A stretch of 64,000 nt of DNA from Acidimicrobiaceae bacterium (GCA_003155135.1 PMFN01000031.1:175658-239657); one strand, 5' to 3'. Counted from the stretch's first letter, positions 1 to 8,341 are shown. A program made the numbers and translations. Notes: a model not told the origin generated them from the sequence alone.

Positions 1-1
1 C

Positions 2-388
2 AACTTCGGGACCGGCAGCTCTCGCGAGCACGCGGTCTGGGCGCTGCTCGACTACGGCTTCGAAGCGGTCGTGTCCTCCAAGTTCGCCGACATCTTCCGC
101 AACAACTGCACCAAGCAGGGCCTGGTCCCGGTCCAGGTCCCACCGGCGTTCCTGCGCACGCTCCTCGACGGCGTCGCCGCCGACCCGACGCTCGAGATCA
201 CCGTCGACCTCAGCCGACGGACCATCGAGGTGCCGGCTCTCGGGCTGTCGTCGCCGTTTCCCCTCGACGACTTCACCCGCGAGCGACTGGTCAACGGCTG
301 GGACGACATCGGCCTCACACTCCGCCACGCCGAGGAGATCGACCGCTACGAGGCCGAGCGCTCCCCCTGGCTGCCGACCTCGGCCTGA
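2..388 (+). CDS. leuD: 3-isopropylmalate dehydratase small subunit, 5' truncated
   Basis: Small subunit of isopropylmalate isomerase, which with LeuC converts 2-isopropylmalate to 3-isopropylmalate in leucine synthesis in the cytoplasm. The frame is open from base 2, and the visible part begins with the family signature NFGTGSSREHA followed by FADIFRNNC, so the gene starts before the window. A GTG at 71 lies inside this conserved region and is not the start. The C-terminal tail is short and ordinary. It converges on the adenine deaminase gene. leuC is expected just upstream, outside the window. Confidence 0.95.
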   Translation, partial: NFGTGSSREHAVWALLDYGFEAVVSSKFADIFRNNCTKQGLVPVQVPPAFLRTLLDGVAADPTLEITVDLSRRTIEVPALGLSSPFPLDDFTRERLVNGWDDIGLTLRHAEEIDRYEAERSPWLPTSA

Positions 389-404
389 GGCCGCTCGCCG
401 CCCG

Positions 405-2126
405 TCAAAGGGCGACCGGCACCAGGGAGAACGAGCGCACGTCGACCAGGCCCTGGTCGGTGAGCCGGAGCTCGGGCAGCACGGAGAGGCCGAGGAAGCT
501 CAGCTGCATGAACGGCGCCCCGATGGTGACGCCGAGTCGGCGCAGAACCGCCACCAGCCGCTCGAGCCCGTCAGCCACCTCACGAGCCGGCCGCTCGCTC
601 ATCAGGCCGCCGATGGGCAGGGCCAGCTCGGCGAGCACCTGACCTGACTCGTCGACCACCACCTGCCCACCGCCGAGGGCGGCCAGTCGGCCGACGGCTG
701 CGGCCATCGCCCGAGGGCCGTCGGCATTGCGCGAACCGACCACCATGACATTGTGCGCGTCGTGCCCGACGGTCGAGGCGAAGGCGCCGCGCTCGATGCC
801 GAAGCCGCGCACCCAGCCGAGGCCGACCCGGCCGGTGTGGCGGTGCCGCTCGACGACGGCGAGGCGGGCCACGCCCGATGCCGGATCACTCGGGTCACAC
901 TCGAGCGAGGTCGTGGTGAGGGATCCCGACTCGATACCGATCGTGCGGGCCCGGGCGCCGGTCGGGGCTGCCAGGTCGTAGGCCGAGGGCCCCGGCGGGG
1001 CATCGAGGTGGATCGAACGGCGCATCCAGTCGGGGACCGGGGTGGCCGGCACCGTGCCCTCGAGGACCCTGCCGCCTTCGGCCACCAGTCGCCCCGCTCG
1101 GTAGACCCGGGCCGGGCGGAAGCCGGACAGCTCGTCGAAGCAGAGCACGTCGGCCTGGTAGCCCGGCGCGAGGGCGCCGAGTTGCCGGAACCCGTGATAG
1201 TCGGCCGGGTTCGCGGTGGCGAGCACGAGGGCGTCGATCTCGCTCACTCCTGCAGCCACCGCCATGGCCACACAGTCGTTCAGGTGCCCGCTCACGAGCA
1301 GCGTGTCGGGCTCCCGGTCGTCGGTGCACAGCGCCACGTGGTTGGTCCCGTGGGCGAGCACCGTCGGGATCAGCGCCGTGAGGTTCTGGCTGGCCGATCC
1401 CTGGCGGATGAAGATCCACATGCCCTTGCGGCGCTTTTCCTCGGCCTCTTCGAGCATCGTGCACTCGTGGTCGGACTCGACCCCCGCCGCCAGGTAGGCG
1501 TCGAGGGCTCGTCCCGACAGCCCCGGTGCGTGCCCATCGACCCGACGGTCGCCGGCGGTGGCGATGCGCGCCAGCATCTCGGGGTCGCCGGCGACCACGG
1601 CGGGGAAATTCATGACCTCGGCCACCCCGATGGCACCGTGCTCGTCGAGGAGCGCGGCCACGTCGGCGGCGAAGAGCTCGGCGCCCGGGCTCTCGAAGGG
1701 GGAGGCCGGCACGCAGCTCGAGGCGCAGACCCCGAACGTGAAGGGGAGGGCAGCGGCGGCCTCGACCAGGGCGCCGACGCCGGGGATGCCGAAGACGTTG
1801 GCGATCTCGTGGGGATCGGCGGCGACCGCGGTCGTGCCCAGGGGCAGCACGGTGCGGACGAACTCGTCCACCCACAGCTTCGTGGACTCGAGGTGCATGT
1901 GGGCGTCCACAAATCCGGCCGTGAGCGCCGACCCTCCCACGTCGAGCGTCTCGTGCGCTTCACGGGTGCCCCACCCGGCGACCGTGCCCTCGGCGATGGC
2001 CAGATCTGTCTCGACCCACTCCCGTGTCCACGGCGAGAGCACGCGCCCACCACGGAGCAGCAGGTCAGCCGGTTCGTCGCCGCGAGCGACGGCAAGAACG
2101 CGCGGCGATACGGGAGATCGGGCCAT
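405..2126 (-). CDS. ade: Adenine deaminase
   Basis: A 573-residue amidohydrolase that deaminates adenine to hypoxanthine and ammonia in purine salvage. The N-terminal beta-sandwich segment (about residues 20-70) leads into the metal-binding HxH in VDAHMHLE (H76, H78). Further conserved blocks are DPHEIANVFG, the VDGHAPG histidine motif and the CTDDREPD metal site. The C-terminal part (about 400-573) is the extra domain typical of bacterial Ade, and the length fits that family. The ATG at 2126 is used because the amidohydrolase fold starts soon after; GTG starts slightly downstream are possible. It is monocistronic as far as can be seen, 61 bases from its upstream neighbour. Confidence 0.93.
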   Translation of the reverse strand: MARSPVSPRVLAVARGDEPADLLLRGGRVLSPWTREWVETDLAIAEGTVAGWGTREAHETLDVGGSALTAGFVDAHMHLESTKLWVDEFVRTVLPLGTTAVAADPHEIANVFGIPGVGALVEAAAALPFTFGVCASSCVPASPFESPGAELFAADVAALLDEHGAIGVAEVMNFPAVVAGDPEMLARIATAGDRRVDGHAPGLSGRALDAYLAAGVESDHECTMLEEAEEKRRKGMWIFIRQGSASQNLTALIPTVLAHGTNHVALCTDDREPDTLLVSGHLNDCVAMAVAAGVSEIDALVLATANPADYHGFRQLGALAPGYQADVLCFDELSGFRPARVYRAGRLVAEGGRVLEGTVPATPVPDWMRRSIHLDAPPGPSAYDLAAPTGARARTIGIESGSLTTTSLECDPSDPASGVARLAVVERHRHTGRVGLGWVRGFGIERGAFASTVGHDAHNVMVVGSRNADGPRAMAAAVGRLAALGGGQVVVDESGQVLAELALPIGGLMSERPAREVADGLERLVAVLRRLGVTIGAPFMQLSFLGLSVLPELRLTDQGLVDVRSFSLVPVAL

Positions 2127-2187
2127 GGACCATGGTGGCCCCGGCGCGCGCGGGGGTCAAACCCGCGCCACCCGGGCGCACCGGCGC

Positions 2188-2541
2188 TCAGAGGGCGTCT
2201 TTTGCCCCGTTGATCTCTCGGGCGGCCGCCTTGGCATCGACCACGGTGAAGCGCTCGACACTGGCGTCGGACATGCCGACGAGCAGCTGGCGCACGAGGG
2301 TCCCGGTGTTGGCCGCGACCGCCTGCTCGCTCTCCACGAGCAGGATCTCGCGCAACGGGAGGGATCGCGACTCACCGCCGAAGGCGCCATCGATCCGGTT
2401 GGGCTCGAAGAGGAGCCGCTCGCTGGTGAGGAAGAGGCGTCCCGAGACGTTGCGACCGGCGTCCTGCTCGCGGTGCGCGGCCTGTTGCCAGACCAGCGCC
2501 TCGCCCGACGTCAACGCGGCGCTCTTCACCCAGATGCCCAT
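2188..2541 (-). CDS. Small GRAM/PH-like hypothetical protein
   Basis: A 117-residue soluble protein. The phrase GRLFLTSERLLFEPN, followed by the LPLREILLVE strand, is the pattern of GRAM/PH-like domains, where a beta-hairpin carries an L-T-x-x-R-L-x-F motif; such domains often bind lipids or membranes. I do not recognise a specific family. The ATG at 2541 is preferred because AAAGG sits four bases upstream; a GTG 15 bases earlier would add five residues. It lies between a methyltransferase and adenine deaminase, all on the same strand, with no obvious functional link. Confidence 0.65.
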   Translation of the reverse strand: MGIWVKSAALTSGEALVWQQAAHREQDAGRNVSGRLFLTSERLLFEPNRIDGAFGGESRSLPLREILLVESEQAVAANTGTLVRQLLVGMSDASVERFTVVDAKAAAREINGAKDAL

Positions 2542-2588
2542 GCGACCTTTTAGCACGCACGGATGGCGGGGGCCGCCGTCGAGCGCCC

Positions 2589-3320
2589 TCAGCCAGGTGG
2601 CGTTCGCCTCGCGGCGGGGACCGCCAAGTAGCCGATGAACGTCGGGCTGCCCTCGATCATGGCGGCCTCCTCGGGAAACCGGCGCCTCGCCTCCTCGTCG
2701 GGCTGGGTCTCTCCGATCCGCTCCAAAAGGAAGCCGGCGGCCGCCAGGTCGTCGACCGTCGCCTCGAGCGGCCGCCGCCAGAACGTCTGCTCCACCGCCA
2801 CCCCCTTCTTCATCCAGGTGTCGGTGATCAGGCGGGTGGCGAAGTAGTCATCGCGCCGGTCCTCGAAGTTGGCCGGATGGTCGAGCGTGAGGAGGAGCCA
2901 TCCGCCTGGGCGCAGCACCCTGCGAAACTCCCTCAGCGCGGGTGCCATGTCGGCCAGGTAGTGCAGGACCAAGGAGCACAAGACGCCGTCGAACACCTCG
3001 TCCACGAAGGGCAGCCCGGCGTCCAGATCACCGACGAGCAGCGCCCCCGCACCCAGGCGAGCCTGGGCGGCCCGGACCATCGCCGAACTGAGGTCGAGAG
3101 CGGTCACCTGGGCCCCGTGGGCAGCCAGCCACTCGGCATGTGCGCCGGCCGCGCACCCGGCATCGAGCACGGACATGCCGGTGAGTTCGGCCGGCAGGAG
3201 GCGGCGGACCATGGTGCGCTCGAGCGCCTCATTCCAGAGGTTGTCGTCCGTCTCGTCCCACACCGGCGCCAGGCGGTCGTAGGCGAGGCGGGTTGCCGCC
3301 CGGTGCGCCTCGGAGTCCAT
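2589..3320 (-). CDS. Class I SAM-dependent methyltransferase
   Basis: A 243-residue methyltransferase of the Methyltransf_11 type. Motif I is VLDAGCAAGAHA (about residues 50-61), the acidic ribose-binding residue is in VTALDLSSAM, motif IV is VLCSLVLHYL and the post-motif is LRPGGWLLLTLDHP. These show SAM binding but not the substrate. The C-terminal segment mentions a variable cap typical of small-molecule methyltransferases. The ATG at 3320 lies just behind a degraded VOC gene on the same strand, so it may be the last gene of the ArsR-led operon at 3355-5356. Confidence 0.88.
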   Translation of the reverse strand: MDSEAHRAATRLAYDRLAPVWDETDDNLWNEALERTMVRRLLPAELTGMSVLDAGCAAGAHAEWLAAHGAQVTALDLSSAMVRAAQARLGAGALLVGDLDAGLPFVDEVFDGVLCSLVLHYLADMAPALREFRRVLRPGGWLLLTLDHPANFEDRRDDYFATRLITDTWMKKGVAVEQTFWRRPLEATVDDLAAAGFLLERIGETQPDEEARRRFPEEAAMIEGSPTFIGYLAVPAARRTPPG

Positions 3321-3354
3321 ACGCCGATCTTCTCGCGGATCGGCCCTCGAGGCA

Positions 3355-3770
3355 CCCGACGTCGGCCCCCGGGTTCGCCCGCTCCAGCCGGAAGCTCAGG
3401 TTGCGGATGAAGCCGAGGACCGAACCCGTCGGGGGCGCCCGGCGGCGGTGACGGTGCCGTTGACCACGTCGGCGAGCGGTGTGTGCTCGACGGCGCCCGC
3501 CGCCAGTGCGGACGAGACGGCTGCCTCGACGTCGGCCACGCTCCAGTGCACGATGGGGCCGTCGGATGGCTCGGCGTCGGGCATCAGCGCCAGCTCATAG
3601 CCGGCGACGTCGGAACCGACGTGGAACGGCTGGTCGACGTAAGGCTCGGTCCCGAGCAGCTCGGCCCACCACCACTTGGCTGCATCAAGCTCGGGCGCCG
3701 GGCAGGTGATGGTCCTCAGCCCATCGAGTGCGATCGAGGTCGGGAGTCTCGCTCCCGGATGTCCCGCCAG
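3355..3770 (-). pseudogene. VOC (glyoxalase-fold) protein remnant, frameshifted
   Basis: The frame covering about 3441-3745 encodes a recognisable vicinal-oxygen-chelate half: LRTITCPAPELDAAKWWW, then LGTEPYV, HVGSDVAGYELALMPD and VVNGTVTAA. The expected ending is split over two other frames: PDGF in the +1 frame and then GSVLGFIRNLSFRLER in the +2 frame. That means one extra base near 3434-3440 (next to a run of five G) and one near 3421. No ATG, GTG or TTG start is visible after the preceding gene ends at 3787. Either the gene is decaying or the assembly has indels here. Members of this family bind a divalent metal; the function is unknown. Confidence 0.7.
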
Positions 3771-3786
3771 CGGGGTGCGGTCCCCG

Positions 3787-4092
3787 TCAGTCAGTGAGCA
3801 GGTGATAGGAGCCGATGAGCCGGCCGTCCGCCGGGGTCGGTCCCTCGGCGCACCGGGCGGAGACGCCGGACTGGAACTCGGCGAAGGCCGGCGAGCTGGC
3901 CAGCGGGTTCTCTCCGCTCTCCAGAACTGCGACGTGGACGAAGCTGACTCCGTCATCGAGCCGCACGACGCCGTAGCGCAGACCGTCGGGCCGGGTCTCG
4001 GCGAGCTCGGCAAACACGGCGCGGATCAGGCGCTCATTCTCGTCGGCGTGCTCGGGCTCGGTCCGGTAGCGGACCACTCTGGTGGTTGGCAC
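3787..4092 (-). CDS. ABM-like dimeric alpha-beta barrel protein
   Basis: A 101-residue protein whose alternating strand-helix pattern (TTRVVRYRTEPEHADENERL, then LRYGVVRLDDGVSFVHVAV, then the SPAFAEFQSG helix) resembles antibiotic-biosynthesis-monooxygenase-like barrels. The GTG at 4092 is preceded by AGGAAGGTGA at four bases, one of the best ribosome sites in the window. It follows the unknown protein at 4135 in the same direction and precedes the VOC remnant, so it belongs to the ArsR-led cluster. The substrate is not deducible. Confidence 0.75.
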   Translation of the reverse strand: MPTTRVVRYRTEPEHADENERLIRAVFAELAETRPDGLRYGVVRLDDGVSFVHVAVLESGENPLASSPAFAEFQSGVSARCAEGPTPADGRLIGSYHLLTD

Positions 4093-4134
4093 TGGTCACC
4101 TTCCTTTATCGTTGCAGGGGAGGGCCGCAGCGCC

Positions 4135-4542
4135 TCAGATGGCGCGCATGGCGTTGTTGCGCGGGTCGTGGGTGACCTCGGCGAGACCGAGCGCCTCGAG
4201 GAGCGGCGGGAGGTACATGCCGAAGCGCCCGCGGTAGCCGTTGCGCAGGCCGTACCAACCTCCGACCGGATTGTCCGGGGATCGGCCCCACGCCTCGACG
4301 GTGCCCTCGGCGGCCGCCTTCTTCTCGTCGGACGCGCCGAGCGGCACCCAGTCACCCTGCTCGACGAGCCACGCGTGGAGGTCGTCGACCGCCCGGAGGT
4401 GGTACGTGAGGGTGGTCGAGCCGACCCGGCACACCAGGGTCGGTGGGTCGGCCGCCTCGTCTCGGTACATCGAATACGACGAGCTGCCTGGGGGCGTGGT
4501 CAGCACCCACGGGTCCTCCTTCGAACCGGTTCCCTCTGCCAT
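4135..4542 (-). CDS. Conserved hypothetical protein in ArsR operon
   Basis: A 135-residue soluble protein I cannot assign. Notable stretches are KEDPWVLTTPPGSSSYSMY near the N-terminus, a central acidic helix DDLHAWLVEQGDWVPLG, and GGWYGLRNGYRGRFGMYLPP near the C-terminus. No membrane segment or signal peptide is seen. The ATG at 4542 overlaps the stop codon of the SRPBCC gene (TGATG arrangement), which indicates translational coupling. An in-frame extension upstream lies entirely within the SRPBCC gene and is a shadow. Its place between SRPBCC and ABM-like genes suggests a shared stress or small-molecule role. Confidence 0.8.
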   Translation of the reverse strand: MAEGTGSKEDPWVLTTPPGSSSYSMYRDEAADPPTLVCRVGSTTLTYHLRAVDDLHAWLVEQGDWVPLGASDEKKAAAEGTVEAWGRSPDNPVGGWYGLRNGYRGRFGMYLPPLLEALGLAEVTHDPRNNAMRAI

Positions 4543-4991
4543 CAAGCCCCTCCTGCCCCGAGTGCGACCACGAAATGCGGCAGCAGCGTCGTCCAACCGA
4601 TCTCGTTGCGCTCCCGCCAGGTGTCGGCCGAGGACCCGAGGCGTTCCCAGCCGGCGTGGAGGATCTCGACCCGGGTATCGGCCGGCCCCAAGGCGGTGAA
4701 GCGGATCTCCACGTCGGTGGCGTCGGCTGCGTCCCTGCCCAGATGCCACTGGTAGGCGAGCTTCCCGGGCGGCTCCCACACGGTGACGACACCCCAGTCG
4801 TACTCGTCACCGCCGACCGTCCGCTCGTAGATTCGGCCGCCCACGCCCTCCTCGAGCACCACGGTCAGATCGGGATCCTGGGTCACGCTGTGGTCGGTGG
4901 GCCACCAGGTGGCGATGCGGGTCGTCCAGACGTCGAATGCGCGCGCCGGCGGGCACGCCACGTCGAAGGAGATGGCCAGCGGCGCGGTCAC
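4542..4991 (-). CDS. SRPBCC (AHSA1-like START-fold) protein
   Basis: A 149-residue protein of the activator-of-Hsp90-ATPase-like family, a helix-grip fold with a hydrophobic cavity. Diagnostic parts are the N-terminal strand LAISFDVACPPARAFDVWT, the GGRIYER strand, WGVVTVWEPPGKLAYQW and the C-terminal helix GWTTLLPHF. The ATG overlaps the ArsR stop codon by four bases (ATGA), and its own stop overlaps the next start. ArsR followed by AHSA1 is a widespread pairing in actinobacteria in which the regulator controls its partner. The ligand is unknown. Confidence 0.9.
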   Translation of the reverse strand: MTAPLAISFDVACPPARAFDVWTTRIATWWPTDHSVTQDPDLTVVLEEGVGGRIYERTVGGDEYDWGVVTVWEPPGKLAYQWHLGRDAADATDVEIRFTALGPADTRVEILHAGWERLGSSADTWRERNEIGWTTLLPHFVVALGAGGA

Positions 4992-5356
4992 GGACCCTCC
5001 CGGTCCCCGGTGTTCTCGGCGACGATGCGAAAACGCGCCGCCGCCTCGCCCCAGACGCCCTCGAGATAGCGGCGCACCGCCTGGATGCCGTCGTCGTGGA
5101 GGTAGTAGATCCGCCGTGTTCCCTCTGCCCGCTCGGCGACGAGCCCGGCGTCCTTGAGCAGGCGGAGGTGGCGGGAGACTGCCGGGCGGCTGATCGGGAG
5201 CGCGGCGGCGATCTCGTTGACCGGCATGTCGCCGGTGCTCAGGAGGTGGAGGATCTCTCGTCGCCGCGAATCACCGAGTGCGTCGAACGGGTCGCCCGCA
5301 GTGGCAGCAGCCCCCCTTCCGGCGTGCCCCGCTCCTCCCCGTGCCGTCACCGGCAT
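4988..5356 (-). CDS. ArsR-family transcriptional regulator
   Basis: A 122-residue winged-helix repressor. The DNA-binding domain runs from DPFDALGDSRRREILHLL through the recognition helix ISRPAVSRHLRLLKDAGLV to the wing ERAEGTRRIYYL. No metal-binding ELCVCDL-type motif is present, so it is probably one of the non-metal ArsR group. The start ATG has AGGAGG five bases upstream. A perfect palindrome lies directly before this ribosome site, which suggests autoregulation. It heads the operon with the SRPBCC, unknown, ABM-like and VOC genes. Confidence 0.93.
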   Translation of the reverse strand: MPVTARGGAGHAGRGAAATAGDPFDALGDSRRREILHLLSTGDMPVNEIAAALPISRPAVSRHLRLLKDAGLVAERAEGTRRIYYLHDDGIQAVRRYLEGVWGEAAARFRIVAENTGDREGP

Positions 5357-5367
5357 CGCGCCTCCTA

Positions 5368-5401
5368 GGTAACTGAACAGTTACCGTAACAGCGGAGTTA
5401 C
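5368..5401. promoter_or_regulatory. Tandem palindromic operator, probably ArsR-bound
   Basis: GGTAACTG-AA-CAGTTACC at 5368-5385 is a perfect 8-base palindrome. A second inverted pair, GTAAC-N6-GTTAC, follows directly at 5386-5401. Both carry the same GTTAC half-site, sit between ArsR and the divergent membrane gene, and end just before the ArsR ribosome site. ArsR proteins usually bind such symmetric sites, so this is the likely operator. Confidence 0.75.
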
Positions 5402-5500
5402 CGGTGTGCAAGGGGCGGCCGCATCCGCACTGCCGGCGTCCGTTGGCCGGAGCCCCCGCCTGGAGATGTGCAACACTGCAGCTCAGAGCGGGAGGTGGTC

Positions 5501-6073
5501 GTGGAGCGCGTGCGGGTCTTCGTCGACGAAGCGGTGCTCGGCAACTTCCCGCCCGTGTGCGTCAAGGACGGCGTCCGCACCACCGACCGACTCACCGTCA
5601 CCCAGCCGATCGGTGCGGGCCCGCTCAGCTGGGCGTGGCTGCTCGTGTTCCTGGGGCCGGTCGGCTGGATCCTCCTTCTCGTGCTGGCGGCCGTCGCCCG
5701 GGGCGGCGGCGAGGTGCTCACGGTCGAGCTCCCGTGGAGCGAGACGGCGTACCGGCGAGCAGTGCACGCCCGGCGCTACCGGCGTACCGGCGCACTGGCC
5801 ACGGTGGTGCTCGCCACGGTGGCGCTGGTCGTGCACTCGCATCCGGCCCCGGCTTCGGGGCTGTTGGTGTTCTGCCTCGTCGCCTTGGCGACGGCCGCGC
5901 TCGCCGTCACCGTCGTCGCCACCGTGCGGCTGGCCCGCGAGCGGGTCACCGTCGACCTCGATGCCTCACGGCGGTGGGTCACGATCGGCAGGGTGCACCC
6001 GGCATTCGCGCAAGCGGTCCAGCCGCACGTCGACCGCCCCATCCCGGCCGGTTCCCTCTCCGACAGCCGCTGA
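5501..6073 (+). CDS. Membrane protein with two or three transmembrane segments
   Basis: A 190-residue protein of unknown function. A soluble N-terminal part (VFVDEAVLGNFPPVCVKDG) is followed by a first membrane segment (WAWLLVFLGPVGWILLLVLA), a short loop and a second pair of hydrophobic stretches (ATVVLATVALVV, then GLLVFCLVALATAALAVTVV). A soluble tail ends the chain. The GTG at 5501 is chosen because GGGAGG sits five bases before it; a GTG at 5468 is in frame but lacks a site. It is divergent from ArsR across the tandem palindrome, so it may share that control. Confidence 0.72.
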   Translation: MERVRVFVDEAVLGNFPPVCVKDGVRTTDRLTVTQPIGAGPLSWAWLLVFLGPVGWILLLVLAAVARGGGEVLTVELPWSETAYRRAVHARRYRRTGALATVVLATVALVVHSHPAPASGLLVFCLVALATAALAVTVVATVRLARERVTVDLDASRRWVTIGRVHPAFAQAVQPHVDRPIPAGSLSDSR

Positions 6074-6517
6074 TCAGTCCGACGGTTCCCAGGAGTACCG
6101 GATCCACTCGCGGACCGGCCGGGCGCCGATCCGGTCGTAGAGGGCGATGGCCCCCTCGTTCCACGTGAGCACGTCCCAGGCCACCCGGCCCTCGACCAGG
6201 CTCCCGAGGTGCTCGAGCAGCGCACGGGCGTGGCCGGCGCGCCGACAGGCGTCGCGCACGAAGAGATCCTCGAGCCAGATGCCGCGGCGCCCGCTGAAGG
6301 TGCCGAAGGTGTCGTGCCAAAGGGCGTGCCCGCAGATCGCACCGGTCTCGTCATCGACCGCGAGCGTCGCCCGCAGCAGCGGCCGCGCCGAGAAGAGCGC
6401 CTCGGCGAGCGCAGCTTCGGTGGTGGCGAAGCCCGCGTCGAGATGCTCGAACGCGGCGAGCTGGCGCGTCATGGACAGGATCTCACCCACGTCGTCGGGG
6501 GCGGCGTCCCGCAGCAC
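6074..6517 (-). CDS. GNAT family N-acetyltransferase
   Basis: A 147-residue acetyltransferase close in pattern to diamine N-acetyltransferases. The N-terminal DAAPDDVGEILSMTRQLAAFE resembles the spermidine/spermine acetyltransferase start, WLEDLFVRDACRRAGHARAL contains the acetyl-CoA-binding Q/R-x-x-G-x-G/A region, and the end WDVLTWNEGAIALYDRIGA is the usual W-N-x-x-A-x-x-x-Y motif. It begins with GTG directly after the leuA stop and is probably translated from the leuA message. The polyamine-like substrate is an inference from pattern only. Confidence 0.88.
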   Translation of the reverse strand: MLRDAAPDDVGEILSMTRQLAAFEHLDAGFATTEAALAEALFSARPLLRATLAVDDETGAICGHALWHDTFGTFSGRRGIWLEDLFVRDACRRAGHARALLEHLGSLVEGRVAWDVLTWNEGAIALYDRIGARPVREWIRYSWEPSD

Positions 6518-6518
6518 C

Positions 6519-8246
6519 TCAGGAGCGCAGCTGGCGGTTGGCGGCCGAGACCACCGCGGAGAGCGAGGCGTCGAGGATCGACGAGTCCATGCCCACGCCC
6601 CACCAGGTGGTGCCGTCGGGCCCCTCGGCCTCCACGTAGGCGACAGCCGACGCGCCGCTGCCCGACGTCAGCGCGTGCTCGGAGTAGTCCTTCACCTCGA
6701 ATTCCACGCCCAGCTCGGCCCGCAGGCCGGCCACCATCGCGTCGATGGGACCGTTGCCCTCGCTCTTGACCGTGCGGTGCTCGCCGGCGACCAGCAGCTG
6801 GGCGGTGACGGTGGTCCGCTGGTCGCCCGTGGTGATCTCGCTCGAGAGGAGCCGGATCCCCTGGTCGTCGAGGTAGGTCTCGCTGAAGACCTCCCACAGC
6901 TCGGCCGGGCGGATCTCGGTGCCGCTCGCCTCGGTGACGCGCTGGACGGTCTTCGAGAACTCGACCTGCAGTCGACGCGGCAGGTCGAGCCCATGCTCGG
7001 CATCCATGAGGTAGGCGACGCCACCCTTGCCCGACTGGCTATTCACCCGGATGATCGCCTCGTAGGTGCGGCCGGTGTGCATGGGGTCGATGGGCAGGTA
7101 GGGAACCTCCCACTCGCCGTACTCCTCGCCGATGGCCGTCATCCCCTTCTTGATGGCGTCTTGGTGCGAGCCCGAGAATGCCGTGTAGACGAGGTCGCCG
7201 GCGTAGGGGTGGCGCGGGTGGATCGGCATGCGGGTCGCGTACTCGGCGATGCGACGCACCCGCTCGATGTCCCCGAGGTCGAGGGCCGGGTCGATCCCCT
7301 GGGAGAACAGGTTCATGGCGAGCGTCACGATGTCGACGTTCCCGGTCCGCTCTCCGTTCCCGAACAGCGTGCCCTCGACGCGGTCTGCCCCGGCCAGCAC
7401 GGCGAGCTCGGCGGCGGCTACCGCCGTGCCCCGGTCGTTGTGCGGGTGCAGGCTCAAGATGACCGAGTCCCGGTTGCGGATGGTGCGGCCGAACCACTCG
7501 ATCACGTCCGCGTAGACGTTCGGCGAATACATCTCGACGGTGGCCGGCAGGTTCAAGATGATCGGCCGCTTCGGCGTCGGCTCGATCACGTCCATGACCG
7601 CTTCACAGATCTCGACGGCGAACTCTGGCTCCGTGCCGGTGAAGCTCTCGGGTGAGTACTCGTAGCGGATGGCCGTGCCAGGCACGTCAGCCTCGAACTT
7701 CTTGCACAGGCGCGCCGCGTTGACTGCGATGTCGACGATGCCCGCCTTGTCGAGGCCGAAGACCACCCGTCGCTGGAGCTCGGAGGTCGAGTTGTAGAAG
7801 TGCACGATGGCCGAGCGTGCGCCGACGAGCGACTCGTAGGTGCGCTCGATCAGCTCCTCGCGGCACTGGACGAGCACCTGGATGGTCACGTCCTCTGGGA
7901 TGAGGTCCTCTTCGATGATCAGGCGCTGGAAGTCGAAGTCCGTCTGCGATGCCGACGGGAAGCCGACCTCGATCTCCTTGAAGCCGACGGCCACGAGCGT
8001 CTCGAACAGCTTGAGCTTGCGTTGGGCGTCCATGGGGTCGATCAGCGCCTGGTTGCCGTCGCGCAGGTCCACGCTCGCCCAGCTGGGGGCGCGACGGAAC
8101 TCGGCGTCGGGCCACGTGCGGTCTGACAACGTCAGAGGCAGGTGGCTGCGGTACAGGCCGAACGGCATGGGGTTGACGTCGCACGGCATGGCCAGCGGGG
8201 ATCCCCCGGTGTCGTTGCCTCCTTGTGGTCGCATCTCTGCTTGCAT
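6519..8246 (-). CDS. leuA: 2-isopropylmalate synthase
   Basis: A 575-residue enzyme that condenses acetyl-CoA with 2-oxoisovalerate, the first committed step of leucine synthesis. The catalytic TIM-barrel carries VDLRDGNQALIDPM (about residues 59-72), with the metal-binding HPHNDRGT motif and the FGNGERTGN motif further on. The C-terminal part (about 440-575) is the leucine-sensing regulatory domain. The ATG at 8246 is preceded by AAGGAG at five bases; a GTG at 8291 would add 15 residues without a site. The gene sits behind a leader peptide and intrinsic terminator, so leucine attenuation is likely. A GNAT gene follows immediately. Confidence 0.97.
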   Translation of the reverse strand: MQAEMRPQGGNDTGGSPLAMPCDVNPMPFGLYRSHLPLTLSDRTWPDAEFRRAPSWASVDLRDGNQALIDPMDAQRKLKLFETLVAVGFKEIEVGFPSASQTDFDFQRLIIEEDLIPEDVTIQVLVQCREELIERTYESLVGARSAIVHFYNSTSELQRRVVFGLDKAGIVDIAVNAARLCKKFEADVPGTAIRYEYSPESFTGTEPEFAVEICEAVMDVIEPTPKRPIILNLPATVEMYSPNVYADVIEWFGRTIRNRDSVILSLHPHNDRGTAVAAAELAVLAGADRVEGTLFGNGERTGNVDIVTLAMNLFSQGIDPALDLGDIERVRRIAEYATRMPIHPRHPYAGDLVYTAFSGSHQDAIKKGMTAIGEEYGEWEVPYLPIDPMHTGRTYEAIIRVNSQSGKGGVAYLMDAEHGLDLPRRLQVEFSKTVQRVTEASGTEIRPAELWEVFSETYLDDQGIRLLSSEITTGDQRTTVTAQLLVAGEHRTVKSEGNGPIDAMVAGLRAELGVEFEVKDYSEHALTSGSGASAVAYVEAEGPDGTTWWGVGMDSSILDASLSAVVSAANRQLRS

Positions 8247-8305
8247 CCCTGCTCCTTGGCTTCTCGAGCTGCTGTCCTTCGTGCCCGCCACCTGCGAGCG
8301 CCCAT

Positions 8306-8338
8306 GAAAAAACCTCCTGGCCGGAGGCGCAGGAGGTT
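8306..8338 (-). terminator. Attenuator terminator of leuA
   Basis: On the minus strand AACCTCCTG and CAGGAGGTT form a perfect 9-bp stem with a 10-base loop, followed by a run of six T. It lies between the leader peptide and leuA, so it must act as a conditional terminator. Its 5' arm is almost identical to AACCTGCTG inside the leader's leucine codons, so competing pairing is possible. Confidence 0.85.
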
Positions 8339-8341
8339 GCG

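Noticed and set aside
71..388. leuD starting at GTG 71
   Set aside because: The LeuD signature NFGTGSSREHA lies upstream in the same frame, so the gene continues past the window start.
753..2213. Long open frame opposite adenine deaminase
   Set aside because: In DNA of this GC content the strand opposite a gene is often open; the protein is low-complexity and has no recognisable domain. Many similar frames were ignored.
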